Shown here in pieces: positions 26,066 through 37,727 of a DNA stretch of 64,000 nucleotides. Where the stretch lies: NCBI GenBank assembly GCA_965153355.1, contig OZ231126.1, positions 682,001-746,000 on the forward strand, given 5' to 3'. The notes below the pieces were generated by a model, which was not told the origin of the DNA, did not search any database, and was given only the letters and a program-made list of their open reading frames with translations. The stretch's first letter is position 1. The number at the start of each line of letters is the position of its first letter. Position numbers and translations under genes: made by a program. This DNA is from Flaccisagitta enflata. Its lineage: Eukaryota > Chaetognatha > Sagittoidea > Aphragmophora.

Positions 26066-26906
26066 TGGGGATAGTCTTTTAAGGGGGATAAATTCAGAAT
26101 TGGGTAGACTATCGGATTGGTTTGTACACAATAAGCTTACTTTAAACTATGATAAAACTGAATTTTTAGATTTCAGCAAACCTAAGAAAAACCTAACCAG
26201 GGCTGGGTGGGATATTAGAATAGATGGTAAGCCGATACGTGAAGTCAAAAATTCAAAGTTCCTAGGGGTTTTTATTGATAAGGAGATCTCCTGGTGGGTT
26301 CATATTGGTAAGATTGTGTCAAAGATAAGTCAAACAGTAGGAATAATTGCACGAGCCAGGGGATTCATGGACAGACCCCAACTTTTTCTTTTCTATAATA
26401 CAATGGTCCTGCCCCATCTTCAGTACTGTTTGATTAACTGGGGAAACTTTAAGGGGGATAGAAACATTGGGTTAAGGGATCGGATACTGACCCTTCAGAA
26501 AAGTTTGGTGAGAATCATGTGTGGTGCTGGCCGGATCTCCCATGCGGACCCACTTTTCGCCAAATTGGCGACTCTCAAGATAGATGATCTATTTGCTCAG
26601 AGTGTGAGGATTTTTTCTTATAAGTTATCCAAGGGTATGCTACCAGGTTTGATGGCCTCTATGATAAGTAAGGCAGATCATAATTACTCAACTAGAGGGG
26701 CAAGAAGTAACTTTTTTGTTAGCCATTCAGATAATAGATCGATAAAAAACATTGCCCCCAGATATTGGAATTCTCTTTCTTCAACGTTAAAGGAATCTGT
26801 TAGTATTGCAACTTTCAAAGAGAAGTCTAAGTCGGACTTACTAATGCCGTATCTCAACTTTACCTGCAACGCTCGAAATTGCCGTTCATGTGCCTCTTCA
26901 CGATAG
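26066..26906 (+). pseudogene. Non-LTR retrotransposon reverse transcriptase, C-terminal half
   Basis: Open frame of about 279 residues ending at TAG (26904). It starts in mid-domain (LSDWFVHNKLTLNYDKTEF), continues LGVFIDKEISWWVHI and FYNTMVLPHLQYCLINWG, and ends with a hydrophilic tail (PRYWNSL, NCRSCASS). These are the post-catalytic palm/thumb motifs of jockey/CR1-type LINE RTs. The catalytic boxes upstream are absent because the HPE-A element abuts at residue one. The remaining frame is intact, so the insertion or truncation is fairly recent. The exact clade is not determinable by eye. Confidence 0.8.
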
Positions 26907-27080
26907 ACCATATTTTGCTCACTAATACCCTTCCGGTGATTTGAACTTTAATTCCCTCTACAACATTTTGCCAATAGTCACCATGGATTAGGTATCGCGT
27001 TATCTCTGGATACATTCTTACTCTCGTTTTCATAATCGCTCTCACAAAAATGGGGTTTATGATGGATTTTTCTTATTAAG

Positions 27081-27082
<2 letters not shown>

Positions 27083-27132
<50 letters not shown>
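27083..27132. repeat. (CT)n microsatellite
   Basis: Pure CT, about 50 bp, about 175 bp after the RT stop codon. Confidence 0.97.
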
Positions 27133-27135
<3 letters not shown>

Positions 27136-27368
27136 CATATGTACATATTTTGTTGATTTTTATCTTGATGTTTCGTTATACTGCTTAAAAAAAACATTGT
27201 TTCCGCTGCTAATGGCAATGTCAGGGGCGTTCCCCTTGATATTGCAGACAAGTTCCAACAGACGGACCATTTACTATGCCAAGAGTCATTAGGGTATTAC
27301 CGTTGACTCATTTTCTTTGTCTTTTTTGACATTCCTTTGCAGACATGAGAGACATGATAAACATAAGG

Positions 27369-27493
27369 AACAAGGCTGTATAACTTGCCCCAGTCGCGGA
27401 CGCGTGGGCGGGAGTGGAAAACAGAAATGTGACATGATGTGACCGACCGATCAACACAGTAAGTTCTAGAGTTGCGTCTTCGCGGCTAAAAAA
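27369..27493 (+). mobile_element. HPE-A element, very short copy
   Basis: AACAAGGCTGTATAAC, CAGTCGCGGACGCGTGGGCG GGAG, GACCGACCGATCAACACAG, hairpin AGTTGCG-TCTT-CGCGGCT with A-run. About 125 bp. Confidence 0.7.
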
Positions 27494-27690
27494 GAAGAGA
27501 AATGAAGAGACATGAAAAGATATGAAAGGACATTAGAAGATATGAGAAAACCTGAGGAGACATGAGGATACATTCAGAGACATGACAAGACATGAAGAGA
27601 CATGAAGAGACATGAAGAGACATGAGAGACAAGACAGACATAAGGAGACATGAAGAGACATGAAGAAGACTGGAGAGAAAACAGTAAAGA
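27494..27690. repeat. 10-bp minisatellite GAGACATGAA
   Basis: About 18 degenerate units between two HPE-A copies. Confidence 0.85.
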
Positions 27691-27698
27691 TCGCATTG

Positions 27699-27866
27699 AA
27701 CAAGGCCGGATACACGGCAAGACAGTTGCAGACTGTTGGGCAGGAGCAGTAATGCGAAAATCGTCCAAAATTAAAAAAATGTGACAGATGGACATACTGA
27801 CCGACATACCAACCAACCTACCGACCAAAATGGCAAGGTGTAGAGTCGCGTATCCGCGACTAAAAA
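27699..27866 (+). mobile_element. HPE-A element, complete
   Basis: AACAAGGCCGGATACACGGC, TGTTGGGCAGGAGCAGTAAT, a degenerate GACCGAC tract, GGCAAGGTGTAGAG and hairpin AGTCGCG-TATC-CGCGACT with AAAAA. Confidence 0.8.
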
Positions 27867-28124
27867 TTTCGCGTTACCATCCTTCCTACATAGATACACC
27901 CTCTTATAAAGATGCGAGGATTCATCTAAAAACATTCAAATTTCTACCTTTCATTTTCAAGGTAAAACAGAACAAGGTTATTAGACTTATGTTGTGTGCG
28001 TCGGCATTTTCACAAAACGTCACACAGACAGGCAGACAGACAAAAATTTTCAAAATGACCTTTCAATCAGCCAGCAAGTTTTTTTATATCCTAAAACCTT
28101 TAAATTGTCTAAACATCTTTTGAA

Positions 28125-28222
28125 CAACTTTGTGACGGATGGACGGATGGACGGACGGACGGACCAATGAATGGACCGACGGACCCAAAAGTGGCTTACA
28201 GTATCGCGTAGCACGCGACTAG
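28125..28222 (+). mobile_element. HPE-A 3-prime end
   Basis: GTGACGGATGGACGGATGG.., then TATCGCGTAGCACGCGACTA. The 5-prime part is not recognisable. Confidence 0.55.
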
Positions 28223-28481
28223 AATAAGCGTCTAGACAAAAATTCCTGTTGTCTCGTTCATCTGAAATTTTTTCCTTACGTTCATTTAACCATACCAGAA
28301 CTATGATATCGCCGCGATTCTTATAAGTTTTGTTCCATTTCCTCATCATAACAATTTCACTTGCTCAATCACAAGGAGACTATTTGCTTAAATATTAATG
28401 ACTGATGAAAAATTGAAGAAGGTAGTTGTTAAGTTTTTGTCCCTTCTAAAAAAAAACTGTTTTTAGCTTTCCGCTTAAGCA
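28223..28481. other. No gene recognised
   Basis: AT-rich spacer before TIR element H. Confidence 0.4.
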
Positions 28482-28798
28482 TACCGTATTTCTTGTAATT
28501 AGCACCCTGGGCGCTTTCCAAATTAAAATGAGACATTGCCATTTTTAACCTGCAATTAGCGCCCCCTTAGTACCCTATATGTACATGATTTTACATTTAA
28601 TTTACTTTTTTTGACAAATCTATTATATTTCAGTGCAGTAAAATAAAAAAAATGAGTTCTGATGTATTACAGGCTATATTCATGTGGTTTTTGCAAAAGA
28701 AAACTTAGTTAAAAAAATTTAAAAGGATTTTTTGCATAAAAAGATAATTTGTCATTAACTCATTCTCTCATCAAAAGGGGGGCCTAATTAGAGAGGTA
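28482..28798. mobile_element. TIR element H, copy 2
   Basis: Left TACCGTATTTCTTGTAATTA, right CTAATTAGAGAGGTA, with GCACCCTGGGCGC near the left end as in copy 1 (16722-17050). Edges are approximate. Confidence 0.55.
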
Positions 28799-29266
28799 GG
28801 CCTTGCGTATAAACGTTTTTCCAGTTTCATTATGGGTTCAGAATACCTCTGAAAACCTTTCCTGGGTTTTATCACGGGTTCACATCAGTTTACGTAATTA
28901 TATTAACAAAAGATGTTTGGTTATTAAACAAGGAAAAAAATGAAAAAAAGTGAGAAATAAATGAAAAAAAAGAAGGAAGAGTAAGTTTAGTTATTTGAAA
29001 AGAAAAGAAACAAACAATAATCTGGCAGTCACATACACACACATTCATAAACATACACACACACATTCATAAACATAACCTTTTGTGGATGAAATAAAAA
29101 ATGGTAATTTGATAAGTGAGATTAAAAGAATGATATAAAAATAAAATATATATAAAAAAAAAGTCAGGCTGAAATAAACCAATTTCGGGTTTGGCCTCAA
29201 AACCACTCATTCTCTCGGCCAAACCCACCAGGCCTTAGGGGCGATAAATGCAAAAATAAGTGAAAA
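28799..29266. other. No gene recognised
   Basis: A-rich sequence with a duplicated ACACACACATTCATAAACAT motif (29034-29072). Confidence 0.4.
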
Positions 29267-29916
29267 ACAAAAGCCAACACCTTTAAGTCGCGTGTGAGAC
29301 TTACAGATTGACTTAGAATGACTTAGAATGACTCGGTATACTCTTAAATGACTTTAAATGACTTAAAGAAATGAAATTGATGAAAAAAGTAAAAGTGTGA
29401 CGGACCAACAGACCGACCAACCAACCATCAGGTAATCTGTAACGTAAAACAGTGAGATTAAACCCCGAGGTTGCTTGGAATAGCTTGGGGTTGCTTGGGG
29501 TCACTCGGGATTGCTTGGGGTTGCCTGGGTTGCTTGGGGTTGATGTTATTGTTTCTAGCCATGCAACCCCAAGCAACCCCAACCCCTAGGCTTTGATTGC
29601 TCGGGGTTTACTCAGGGTTCACTTGGGGTTTACTCAGGTTTCAGCTCCGAGCAACCCCGAGCAACCTCCAGGGTTTAATCTCACCCCAGATTATGAGGTG
29701 TCGGGGTTGCTTGGGGTTGATGTATATATTGGTCATTGTTTTTAACAATGCGACCCCAAGCAACCGCAAGCAACCCCAAGCAAACCACGAGCAACCCCAA
29801 GCAAACCCCAAGCTTGGGTTTCTTGGGGTTTAATCTCACCCCGTAATCTGCCCACCAACGGACAGATGGACAGACGGACAGAGCGGGGCTTAGAGTCGAG
29901 TGCACGCGGCTAAAAA
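29267..29916 (+). mobile_element. HPE-A element interrupted by a palindromic minisatellite element
   Basis: 5-prime part 29267-29430 (GCCAACACCTTTAAGTCGCG, ATGACTTAGA units, AAGTAAAAGTGTGACGGACC) and 3-prime part from about 29850 (GGACAGATGGACAGACGGAC, GAGCGGGGCTTAGAG, hairpin AGTCGAG-TGCA-CGCGGCT, AAAAA). The GGACCGAC tract is split by the insertion at about 29436-29850. Confidence 0.8.
29436..29850. mobile_element. Inserted palindromic element built of 10-bp GGGTTGCTTG units
   Basis: GTGAGATTAAACCCC at 29451 and its inverse GGGGTTTAATCTCAC near 29826, with a further copy of the inverse near 29672. The left half carries GGGGTTGCTTGG repeats, and parts of the right half carry the reverse CAACCCCAAG. 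GGTAATCTG occurs just outside the left end and CGTAATCTG outside the right end, a candidate target duplication. Confidence 0.65.
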
Positions 29917-29969
29917 CTAAGAACATTAACTTTTTTTCTAAACCAGTGAAAGATGCAGGGAAATACCCC

Positions 29970-30486
29970 TTTTTGGGCAGCGGCCCCAAAGGGCCGATGT
30001 CCTGTAGAACACAGGGGGGAATTTCAAGACGTCTGTCCATCCGTCCGTCCTTCCTTCCGTCCCCCCCTCATTGACCATCAAGGCCTCAAATCAGCCCTCC
30101 CAGGCCTCAATTTAGCCCTCCAGGCTTCAAATCAGCCCTCTTGGCTTCAAATCAGCCCCCAACCCCCATGCCTCAAAACTGCCCTGCAGACCTCAAATCT
30201 GCCCTCCAGACCTTCAATCAGCCGTCCAGGCATGAAACCAGCCCTCCAAACCTCAAATCTGCTCTCCAAGCCTTAATTAAGCCCTCCAGCCCTCAAATAT
30301 GCCTTCAATGGCTTAAATCAGCCCTCTAGAGCCTCCTCAGGACAGACGGAAGGACAGACATCTCAAAATTCCCCCCCCTTGTTCTACAGGACACTGATGC
30401 CCTGCTTTCACTCCACTTTTTCACTGGATCGCTCCCAGCAGGGCTCCGGGTACCGCTGATCATTTCCGATCATTGGATGATTAGTT
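29970..30486 (-). mobile_element. HPE-D element, complete
   Basis: TTTTTGGGCAGCGGCCCC, CCGATGTCCTGTAGAACACA, GTCCGTCC units, 21-bp CTCAAATCAGCCCTCCAGGC repeats, the inverse CCCCTTGTTCTACAGGACA, then GGGTACCGCTGATCATTTC and GATGATTAGTT. Confidence 0.85.
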
Positions 30487-32149
30487 TAGGCTCTCTCAGC
30501 GGCGCTCATTCTTATAGTATAGGAAGGTCCAATTTGAAAATGGATCCGGTACCATTTTTTTGGTTGATATGCCATCCCCGGCATGTGCTGAGAAAAGATG
30601 GTTTTCATAGCTCAACGGTATTTTCACAAAAATCGAAGCCCCCGAAGTGTGGAAATGTGTGCTATTTATAAGTATGGGAATGATAATGCTCTTTGCGTGA
30701 ATGTCTTTTTCCTTCTTTCTTTCCAATTCGATGCCTTTTGTTTTTTGCCCAATTTGGCCGCAACCATATGGTGCGTATGGGTTTGTCCATTTTGCCTTGC
30801 TCTTTTATTGATTTAGAATTACGTGTTCTCACGTATTTTTCCTTCTACCTTTTTCGTCTTCGTATATTTTATCATGCATTTTGTCTAGCATATACATACG
30901 TTATGACATCATTTAACAACTGGAATGATTGATATTTTGGCAAATTTTCATGTGTCTTCGTGAATTTCTCTACATTTCATAAGTCTCTCATCCTTTTAGT
31001 GCAGAGACATATGAACGAACTGTTATGTTGATCTCGTGGCTGGGGCTTAGGGGGTGAGCCTAAAGTAAAGTTTTATCATTTCGCATTTTTAGACGTTTTA
31101 TTGTTGTTTTTGTCATCTGATTTTTTATTGTTTTATTGTCTGTTTTTGGCGTTTTATCGTCTGTTTTTATCATCTGTCCGGTCAACTAATTATTGGGTGA
31201 TATGGGTGAATTTAGTGGGATGGGCAGGGCGGGGGCAGTGTGCGGATCTGGCCCCATGGCCTCTACATAAGATGTATATGTTGTTATTAGCTGTTTCTGT
31301 CCATGTCTATCCTGATCTCATCTGTTGGCTTTCATACCATTAGTTGTCGATATTTAATGCCCAATTTTCCTTTGGTATTTGTCCCCATCTCAAAGATTGT
31401 TGAGAAATTTACTACCACCACATCAAAAGACCATCGTCCTGTTTTTTCAGTCTCATTAAATTCACATTTAAGTCTAGCATCATCAGACAGTCAGAGATAT
31501 CTACAAGTCAAAGCTATCTGATGCAAACTATTATTACGTGGGCTAATGTTTCAACAATTTAAACTGATATTCTCTGGGACTTTTCTTTGGTAATCCTCAG
31601 TATGTCATTTCAATGCATTATTTTTCCATGTGAGCAACAACCTGGGTCAAACTATGCGTCTCGTCTTCTCAGATTATTGTTCTTCAATGAACCAATGTCC
31701 AGGAATGGGAAAAGCCAGTGTAATGAAACACAAACTATCTGCAGGAAATGGATGGTGTGATCGGCTCTCCGACGCCGTTTAGCGCGATGGAAGACTGAAC
31801 AATTATGAAAGCGCCATCAGCTGTATGCAGTTCTGTTAGTGCATGAAAGAGAGGGGCGGGGTCTGCGGGCCTGATGTCGTTCTCATAAACTCATCACAAA
31901 TGGCGATCGAAACCAGATTCTCCGACGATCCTCTCTCCTGCCGTCTGTGTGATAGGGTTCTGCGTCAGAGTCGAATGTAGCGATATGGGCCTTCGCGGAG
32001 TTTCAGCTTAGCGGCGGTACGGTGAGGATTTCTGGCGCGTGGCGTCGTCATGGTGGCAGCGTGTGACCAGTATAAAAGAGAATGTGCATCAATTTCATCT
32101 GAACAGTATGCAAACTGAATCGGCTGCGTGACAATAGCGGTGGTCCAAA
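30487..32149. other. 1.6 kb without a recognised gene
   Basis: Several short open frames but no domain, no HPE copy and no clear splice-bounded exon. From about 31740 the base composition turns GC-rich (CGACGCCGTTTAGCGCGATG), which may be the 5-prime part of the BEL/Pao element. Confidence 0.4.
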
Positions 32150-33325
32150 TTCTGGATGAAGATAATCTTCCCTTCCGGGATCGTCCAAAGTATTTTGGAG
32201 TCTGCCAGCGGTGCATATCAAGCGCTCCAATCTCGACGGTCATCTTCTCTACATCCAGAAGCGTCCAGATGCGTCGGGGAGAGAGATGACATTTCGAAAT
32301 TCGAGCCGTCGTCAGCGGGCCAAAAACTCAGCGAGGCGCGGTTGGAAGAGATCTCGGCGGCAACAGCAATGGTAAAGACAAATCGGCCTGACGGTTTTGG
32401 CGCGAGAAGATCAGGCGTGGCGGCGTGATAAGTAGAAGAGAGAAGATTAGGAAGGATGCTGTAGGAGCAGAAACATCAGGATCAGAAATATTCAGGCTGA
32501 TCCTCTTGAAACAGCCAACAAAAGGTGGGTGGCAGCAGTGTGTCAGGAAGGAATTGTTAAAAATCGTCAACAAAAGGTCTTTCACATTAATGGATAGTTT
32601 TAGGAAAAACAACTGGTTGAATTGCAAGAAGCGTTCCTTTTCTGTTCGACAATCTGCGTCAGCCAACAAGTTAGAGCAGGCTGTCATCCGCATGACAAAG
32701 GGTGGGTGGCCACGGTGGCAGCGGTGGCAACGGGTGAAAATCCACCAACCTACAACGATGTTTTGACCAACGGGAAGCAAAAAGTGCAGTCGACGGACTG
32801 CTGCAACGTCTACAGCGGCATGCATCCGACGGAAGAATGCAATCAACTTCTCTCCCTCGACGTTGACGCAAGAGTCCAAAAGTTGGCTTCATGCCGGCTC
32901 TGCTTCCATTGCTTCACCAGTGGACACTCGGCGAAGGGTTGCGCCAACAGACCAACCTGCCAAACTTGCAAGCAAAGACACGCCACCATTCTCCACGGAC
33001 GCACATGGGTGAAGAAGGGTGATGGTAAGGAGGTGAAAAAGGGAGGAGAAAAGACTAATAATGGTATCCCATTCGCCAACTTCGAGAAATCCTCCAACAC
33101 CTCCACCACTCCAGCTTCAGCGCCGACAACAACGACCACCACAGAATCGAATATCATCACTCCTCACATTGAGGCGTGACTGGCGGCAACGGCCGCGTCA
33201 CAATCTGTTTCATCCTTCGACGACGTCATCCGTCCCATCGTCCCTGTGGTGATTGTAAACTGTGCGTCTGGAGTAGTGAAAGTCGAAGATTCGTCTTCGG
33301 CATCGACCTACTGACCGGGACACTA
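32150..33325 (+). pseudogene. BEL/Pao retrotransposon gag region, decayed
   Basis: GC-rich block holding two overlapping open frames in different registers. The second (32622-33179) carries a paired zinc-knuckle region, CRLCFHCFTSGHSAKGC and RPTCQTCKQRHATILHG, typical of the BEL/Pao gag C-terminus, followed by a Thr-rich linker. The upstream frame (32425-32766) includes PTKGGWQQCVRKELLKIV. The register change implies at least one frameshift. No LTR or primer site was recognised. Confidence 0.75.
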
Positions 33326-33920
33326 CCCTAACTTCGGAACCGAAGTCAAAGACAGACAGACAGACAGACAAACAGAGAGGGAGGGAGAAAGAGAGAGGGA
33401 GAGAAAAAAAGAAATAAAGGGAGGGATAAATAAAGAAACAGAGAAACGAGGGAGAAAAAAAACATGAAAATAAAGATACAAATGATTGAAAAAAAATCAT
33501 TTAAAAAAATATCAGAACCACTAGTTTTGCTTCAGAGATTAACTTAAACTTTAAGAAACAAGCACATATTTGTATTGATATGATTAAATAAAAGAAATTT
33601 CACTTATTAGTATGATACTACTTTTCACATTCAAAAACAAAAAGAAATGACAAATCAATAAAAGATTTGAAGTTATTTTTTTTAAAAAAGAGAAATAAAA
33701 GTAAAGAATAAAGCAAGATGAAAATAAAAAAAAACAAGATAAAAAAATCAAAATTTGATATTTGTTTTTAAAATCTAAAAAAAAATTTGATTCAATCAAA
33801 AAATTAAAGTAACTTCGAACTTCGGTTTTGGACTTTGGCAAACTTCGGATTCGGTTTCGGAAACAAAGTCACTGTAATCTTCGGCTTCGGTTCGACTTCG
33901 GTCTACCTACCTTCGGTCTA
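33326..33920. mobile_element. 595-bp insertion splitting the BEL/Pao element
   Basis: AT-rich segment with CTTCGG-type motifs at both ends (AACTTCGGAACCGAAGTC on the left; CTTCGGTTCGACTTCGG and CCTTCGGTCTA on the right) and AGAC/GAGA simple repeats inside. It is flanked by the hexamer ACACTA on both sides (33320-33325 and 33921-33926), a candidate 6-bp target duplication. No coding capacity. Confidence 0.65.
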
Positions 33921-35838
33921 ACACTAGTCTGGAGAAGAGAAAACAATTTTCGCGATGATAGATAGTGGTACGGACAGAGATGTCATCAGCCACGACGTCA
34001 TCAAAGATCTGCGCATTTCTACAAATGTGGTTCAAATGAAGGTAGTGAACAATTATGTGACTGAAAACCATCTTTTAGCGTCATTCACTCTTCGCTCAAC
34101 CAACTCCGACTACATCATCGATGTCAACGACGCGTTGGTGGGGGATTTACTCACGAGTGAAAAAGATGTTCCTCCATTTCTCCGCGATCTCTCCGATCAA
34201 CCCCACGTCAGAGGCATAAGATTCCCAGAGGCGACGGGAGGCGTCAAAATGATCGTTGGCGCCGCTCATTTGGACGCCGCTATCGCTCAAGAGCGTCGTC
34301 GAGGTCCTCCAGGGTCTTTAACATGCTTCAGATGCAGTTTCGGTTGGACGATCAGCGGTAAAACTGGAAAGAAAGGGTTAGACGTCGCATCAATTAACGC
34401 TATTTCGGTGGATAATAACGAATTACATGAAAAAATCGACCGAATTTTCTACCATGATTTTGGATCAATTGTTTCCTCTGAAGAAATGGGCGACTCGCTT
34501 GAAAATATACGCGCCTGTGAAACACTCAAAAAGAAGATCCGTTTCTGCAAAGTGACAAAGAAGTATTTTGCGCCTGTGACATGGAAATTTGACTTCGAAA
34601 AAGTCATGGAGATACTGCGCAAAGTGAAGTCTCGGCCAACAGCCATGAAGCGGCTCGTCAACCAGCGCTTCCGCTTCAATCGCGATCCGGCCTTCAAAGA
34701 GCGCGTCTTCAAAGAGGTTGAGAAGTTCTATGAAATGGACATGGCGGTTGAGATTGACAGCATTGACAACGACGAGGACATTGTTAAACCAAGATGGCAC
34801 CTTCCTCTCCACATAGTGTAGTTGAGGGGTAAAACCAGGGTTTGTCACGACGCGCGAGCCGCCACCGACGGAATTTGTTTAAACGACCTGTTGGTAGGCG
34901 GACCAAATCTGATGAACAGTTTAATGGACATCCTCATGCGCTTTCGTCAATGGAAGATCGCCTTTATGTGTGACATAAAGGCGTTCTTCCATCAAGTTAG
35001 AGTCCACCCTGATGACGCTGATCTATTTAGATTTTTATGGTTCAAGGATAGAAGCCTCCGCCTTGCAACGTTGAATCTATTTCTCTCCCACGTGTTTGGA
35101 AGTCTCTCTAGCTCATGCGTGACTGGTTTCACCGTTAGACACCACGCCGAAGTGATCAGGCCATATTATCCTTCCAACGTCTACAATTTCATTCGTCATG
35201 GTTTTTACGTTGACAACGGAAGTGGAGGCGGTGATACGGTCAACGAGGCGTTGGAGTTGAAAACGGGAGTGAAATCAGCAATGGGAGATGGAGGTTTTCA
35301 GCTAGTAAAATGGAAGAACAATGCGCATCAGCTCATGGAAGGAGATCCTAACGTCGCCATTCCAATCGCAGATAAGCAAGATCACGACGACAAGCCGACA
35401 AAAGTTTTGGGAGTCTCGTGGCTTCCGGCTGAAGACGCCTTTGTCTTCATCTGCGAAGACAAATTTAAGACAATGAGGGCGAAGATACCACGTCAATTGG
35501 TCTCCATGCAAGCCAAACTCTATGGTCCACTCGGCTTTTGGAGTCCAAGCCTATATATTGGAAGGCGACATCTTCAATTGTGTTGTCCACAACAGACAGG
35601 ATGGGACTCTTCACTTGATGAGACACTGGAGGAATCATTCTTCAAATATACTTCCTCTTGGCCACTTCTTTCACAATATCGAGTCAAGAGGTGGTGGAAC
35701 GGCGAGACTGACACTGCTGACGTCGTTTCTGTCACCATCGAGATATTTTGTGATGCGGCGCCAAAAGGTGGATTTGGTGCTGTCGCATATCGTCGTCAAG
35801 TCAACGTTGACGGCTCGGTGTATGTGATAATGTAAAAA
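33921..35838 (+). pseudogene. BEL/Pao retrotransposon pol: protease, RT and start of RNase H
   Basis: Opens with an aspartic-protease motif (AMIDSGTDRDVIS, usual DTG/DSG form), then the BEL linker (VGAAHLDAAI, CSFGWTISG), then RT. RT motif A is intact (CDIKAFFHQVRVHPDDADLF), but the YVDD box reads YVDN (FYVDNGSGGG). An RNase H-like FCDAAPKGGFGAVAYRR follows, and the frame ends at 35835. A TAG at 34819 interrupts an otherwise continuous frame just before KTRVCHDARAATD. No integrase or LTR follows. In life this polyprotein would copy the element's RNA; the stop, the active-site change and the truncation make this copy inactive. Confidence 0.85.
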
Positions 35839-35884
35839 TTATGCAAATCAGGAAAAATTCTTTGTCCACCACCCCTGTCTTTGT

Positions 35885-36375
35885 GAGCTCATATCTTCTA
35901 AACGTATTGAGCTAATGACCTCAACTTGGGCAGACTCTGCTATTTGAAATGAGCCCAAGTTGAAGTCATTAGCTTAATTTATTTAGGAGCAACAGTCTTC
36001 CAAAGTTGATGCTTTTTTTGAAGAATTTACCCCTTACTTTGTAGGTGTCTATCTTTAAAATGAATTGAGCGAATGACCTCAACTTGGGCTCATTTTAAAG
36101 AACTGACACACAGCTTCAAAGTGAGCCTGAGGTGAGGTCATTAGCTCAATTTGTTTAGGAGCAACAGTCTCCCAAATTTCTTTTTTTTTTTTTTGAGAAA
36201 AGAAGAATTGACTTCCTACTTTTTAGGCCTCCTATCCTAAAGTTATTCTTAAAATGAATTGAGCTAATGACTGCATCTTGAGCTCATTCCAAGAAACAGA
36301 CACAGCTCTCAAAAATGAGCCCAAATTGGGGCCTCTAGCTCAATTCGTTAAGGGGCAACACGCTTCCAAGGTGGA
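35885..36375. repeat. About 175-bp tandem repeat, three diverged copies
   Basis: Each unit has TTGAGCTAATGACCTCAACT with TGGGC, its inverse (GCCCAAGTTGAAGTCATTAG CT) and AATTTGTTTAGGAGCAACAG TCTCC. Starts near 35909, 36063 and 36246. Confidence 0.7.
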
Positions 36376-36907
36376 TGCTTCTTTTGGGAATTAAAGCATT
36401 TCCCCTTTGTTACCAACTTTTGACAACTTTGCATTTCTTGGAGCTAACTCGCTCATTTATGAGCCAACTTGCTCAATTTAGCTACAATTGCATTTTTCTT
36501 GATGCTAACTCCCTCCATTCCAGGCAAACTCACTCAAATAGGACTGAATCCATTCCTTGAGGCATACCTGCTCATTGTGTGCATCATCGCTTTCCTTGTG
36601 TCATGAGCTTTCTAACGATATGCTGGACTGAATACTTTTCTTCAGGGTGAGTTATAATTCTCAAAAAATTTCATTAGCGGAGATTGCTCCGACTTCCTTT
36701 GTGCGTGCGTGCGTAAAAAGTCCGCCACCGCAAAGCCATTGGATTTTCAATCGGCAAAGCTTACACATGTACGCAATGCGCAAAAGTGCGCAACATCCAA
36801 TTTTCATGCGGTTTTTTGATCTGGAATGCTCACACGCTCAGCTTTAATCTATCAATGCCGTTTTTTGTCTGGACTCTTTAAAGTGGCGCAATATACGATT
36901 GAGTAAA
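36376..36907. other. No gene recognised
   Basis: GAGCTAACTCGCTCATT-type degenerate repeats continue to about 36600. The rest is unremarkable. Confidence 0.4.
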
Positions 36908-37727
36908 GGAAATTTCTCCTATAAAGTGGGCCAGCTAAAAAACATGATTTGGTAGGCAAAAAACATTGTTTCCTTCCAGCAATACTTTTGTCGATGATGA
37001 TAGCTGTTCTGAGACATCCCCTTGGACCAAGTGCCCGACATACATGCTTCATAATCAAGATTTTGATAGGTTAAATGTCTAAAAGTACAGCCAAATAAGC
37101 CTTTTTTCCCTGTCACACTTGTGTCACACTTCAAATCTACTATGATAAAGACACCAAGAAAATGTCAAGCCTATCGAACTATGGGTCGTTTTTGTACCAT
37201 TGTTATTCCTAAAGAAACACCAAAAATTTCATGGTGATCGGTGGTCATTTACTATGGAAAAAGTTCACTCATAATTGATTTGTCAAAAAATGAAAAAAAT
37301 TTTCAATTTTGATATAGTAATAAGCTATGCACAAAACAACCTCCTTTCAGGTGTGATGGAAAATTTTTTTTTTTCCCTGTTTAGTAAAGACATAACCCAG
37401 GTTACATGCCAAATTTCAGACTATGAAATGTGCAACAAAAAGTATCTTACAAAAAACTTTAGGAAAATGTTATTGAAAAATAAATTTACCATATAAAAGT
37501 AAAATAAAACATTCAAAAGCTGTTTTTCATAGAAATTCACATAATCAAACACAGTTTAAGACTTTAAGTGATTTTTTCAGTATGATTCAAAAGAGTATCA
37601 AATTCTGAGCCTGGAATCAAAATTTCAAGCTGATAGATGCCACTATGATTGAATTATGTTATTTTTTGCAATGTTAACACATTCAGGCACTCAATTTTTG
37701 CCGGCCCAGTTTATAGGAGAAATTACC
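36908..37727. mobile_element. Element with 28-bp terminal inverted repeats
   Basis: Left TTTCTCCTATAAAGTGGGCC and right GGCCCAGTTTATAGGAGAAA are near-perfect inverses 0.8 kb apart. The interior is AT-rich and non-coding. Confidence 0.65.
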
